This document shows positions 4,976-6,039 of a stretch of DNA of 6,039 nucleotides, piece by piece. The stretch spans positions 1-6,039 of the forward strand of contig JACQVT010000265.1 of the NCBI GenBank assembly GCA_016209665.1, in the 5' to 3' direction. Position 1 is the first letter of the stretch; every line of letters starts with the position of its first letter. The notes under the pieces are model-generated. The model did no database searches and had not been told where the DNA came from. It saw only the letters and a program-made list of their open reading frames with translations. This DNA is from Planctomycetota bacterium (GTDB taxonomy: Bacteria > Planctomycetota > Phycisphaerae > UBA1845 > PWPN01). The position numbers were made by a program, and so were the translations under genes.

Positions 4976-5026
4976 ACATGACCTACGGGATCCAGCCCCA
5001 CGGGACGCAGCCCCTGGGGCGGGGCC

Positions 5027-5047
5027 GCCGATTGCCGATTGCCGAAC
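5027..5047. repeat. Short 7-bp tandem repeat GCCGATT
   Basis: Three consecutive 7-bp units, GCCGATT, GCCGATT and GCCGAAC, lie between arfB and asnS. The repeat sits shortly before the asnS promoter and follows a GCCCCTGGGGC palindrome at 5010-5020. Confidence 0.6.
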
Positions 5048-5058
5048 CCCGCTCTTCC

Positions 5059-5087
5059 TTCCGATCCTCCCACCCGGCTTGTATGAT
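5059..5087 (+). promoter_or_regulatory. Probable promoter for asnS
   Basis: TATGAT at 5082-5087 matches the -10 consensus at five of six positions. With a 17-bp spacer the -35 would be TTCCGA at 5059-5064, a weak match (3 of 6). The predicted start is about 28 nt before the ATG, so there is no room for a T-box or long leader. Confidence 0.45.
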
Positions 5088-5121
5088 TGCGACCACGCCG
5101 ACTATCTGAGGACCATCACCG

Positions 5122-6039
5122 ATGTCTGACCGCGCAGCGATTCGCGATCTTGGCCGTCACGTCGGCCGGACCGTCACTCTGGCCGGCTGGCTCTATAATG
5201 CCCGCGTCTCCAGCAAGGTCGCCTTCCTGATCGTCCGCGACGGGACGGGCCTGTGCCAATGCGTCGTCGGCAAGGCCGACGTGCCCGCCGAGGTATTCGA
5301 CCTGGCCTGCCGCGTCGGCCAGGAATCATCGCTGCACATCGCCGGAACCGTCCACGCCGACGAGCGGGCCCCCGGCGGCCATGAACTACACGTCACCGGC
5401 CTTGAGATCGTGCACGCCACCGAGAACTACCCCGTCACGCCCAAGGAGCACGGCATCGACTTTTTGTTCTCGCAACGGCACCTGTGGCTCCGCTCCCGCC
5501 GGCCGACCGCCATCATGCGGATTCGACACACCGTCATCGACGCCATCCGCCGCTTCTTCAACGACAACGGCTTCACCCTCGTCGACACGCCCATCTTCGC
5601 CCCCTCCGCCGGCGAGGGTGCCCAGACGCTCTTCAGCGTCGACTACTTCGGCGAGCCGATGTACCTCGCCCAGACGGGCCAACTGTATCTCGAATCGGCG
5701 GCTCTGGCCTACGGCAAGGTGTACTGCTTCGGCCCGACCTTCCGGGCCGAGAAATCCAAGACCCGCCGTCATCTCACCGAGTTCTGGATGGTCGAACCCG
5801 AGATCGCCTACGCCCAGCTCGAGGATGTGATGGCCGTGGCCGAGGACTTCGTCGTCTCCATCGTCGGGCGCGTCCTTCGCGACCACCGGGCTGACCTGGA
5901 GTTCCTCGGCCAGGACCCCGCCCGCCTTGAACGCATCGTCAAGCCCTTCTACCGTCTGACCTACACCCAGGCTGCCGACCTGCTCCACGGCCCCAAGGCC
6001 CGCGAGCTGCTCGAACGCGACCTGGAGGCCAAGAACGCC
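5122..6039 (+). CDS. asnS: Asparagine--tRNA ligase (3' end outside window)
   Basis: Class IIb aminoacyl-tRNA synthetase that charges tRNA-Asn with asparagine using ATP, in the cytoplasm. 306 codons are visible with no stop, out of about 430-470 in bacterial AsnRS. Residues 1-100 form the OB-fold anticodon-binding domain (VTLAGWLYNAR at 18-28, FLIVRDGTG at 35-43). Class II motif 1 is around FFNDNGFTLVDTPIFAPSAG (145-164), with the invariant Pro at 157. Motif 2 spans FGPTFRAEKSKTRRHLTEFW (203-222), where R208 and E210 contact ATP and substrate. HLTEFWMVEPE is characteristic of AsnRS rather than AspRS. Motif 3 lies beyond the window. The ATG at 5122 is supported by GAGG at 5108-5111, 10 nt upstream. 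The presence of AsnRS suggests direct asparaginylation is available here; it does not exclude the amidotransferase route as well. Confidence 0.93.
   Translation, partial: MSDRAAIRDLGRHVGRTVTLAGWLYNARVSSKVAFLIVRDGTGLCQCVVGKADVPAEVFDLACRVGQESSLHIAGTVHADERAPGGHELHVTGLEIVHATENYPVTPKEHGIDFLFSQRHLWLRSRRPTAIMRIRHTVIDAIRRFFNDNGFTLVDTPIFAPSAGEGAQTLFSVDYFGEPMYLAQTGQLYLESAALAYGKVYCFGPTFRAEKSKTRRHLTEFWMVEPEIAYAQLEDVMAVAEDFVVSIVGRVLRDHRADLEFLGQDPARLERIVKPFYRLTYTQAADLLHGPKARELLERDLEAKNA

Noticed and set aside
4344..4979. 211-codon minus-strand frame opposite arfB
   Set aside because: It is a shadow of arfB, whose GGQ motif and basic tail identify the true strand.
4995..5025. Intrinsic terminator of arfB around GCCCCTGGGGC
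   Set aside because: The palindrome has a 1-nt centre and no T-tract; alternative GCCCC/GGGGC pairings are GC-rich coincidence.
5386..5988. 200-codon minus-strand frame opposite asnS
   Set aside because: It is an antisense shadow of conserved AsnRS sequence, Gly/Val/Glu/Asp-rich, with no recognisable domain.

Overview
The window is GC-rich bacterial chromosome DNA with mostly G/C third codon positions. Gene content and intergenic style (REP-like GC palindromes, short tandem repeats, an ECF-type sigma gene next to LTxxQ-motif envelope proteins) fit a Planctomycetota-like organism. That assignment is inference; no rRNA or other phylogenetic marker is present. I see no transposase, phage gene, CRISPR array, tRNA or rRNA.

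Layout. (1) 1-1059 (+): 3' two thirds of a cardiolipin synthase/PLD-family gene whose start lies outside the window. (2) 1066-1149: a large GC-rich palindrome just after its stop. (3) 1233-2049 (+): a good extended -10 promoter followed by a two-gene unit, a 61-residue charged protein and a universal stress protein. (4) 2064-2188: two facing arrays of a degenerate 8-bp repeat around a small hairpin, between convergent genes. (5) 2192-2443 (-): an unrecognised 83-residue protein; 2444-2722 holds a second, different palindrome. (6) 2723-4278 (-): an envelope-stress-type cluster: a secreted Spy/LTxxQ-like protein, a sigma-70 (ECF-type) gene lacking its 5' part, a small single-TM protein and a membrane-anchored LTxxQ protein. 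The last three overlap by ATGA. (7) 4524-4949 (+): ArfB-type peptidyl-tRNA hydrolase behind a clear TATAAT promoter. (8) 5122-6039 (+): asparaginyl-tRNA synthetase, running off the right edge.

Most notable is cluster (6). Sigma + small one-TM protein + membrane-anchored LTxxQ protein resembles in layout the CnrH/CnrY/CnrX metal-responsive sigma system (sigma, anti-sigma, periplasmic sensor), though without recognisable sequence identity of the small protein to CnrY. Here the sigma gene seems broken: near 3800-3815 the Spy-like reading frame runs directly into the middle of sigma region 2 in another frame. The Spy-like protein thereby gains a roughly 55-60-residue out-of-frame tail, and the sigma gene loses its start and regions 2.1-2.2. 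A deletion fusing two adjacent genes, or an assembly error, would explain this.
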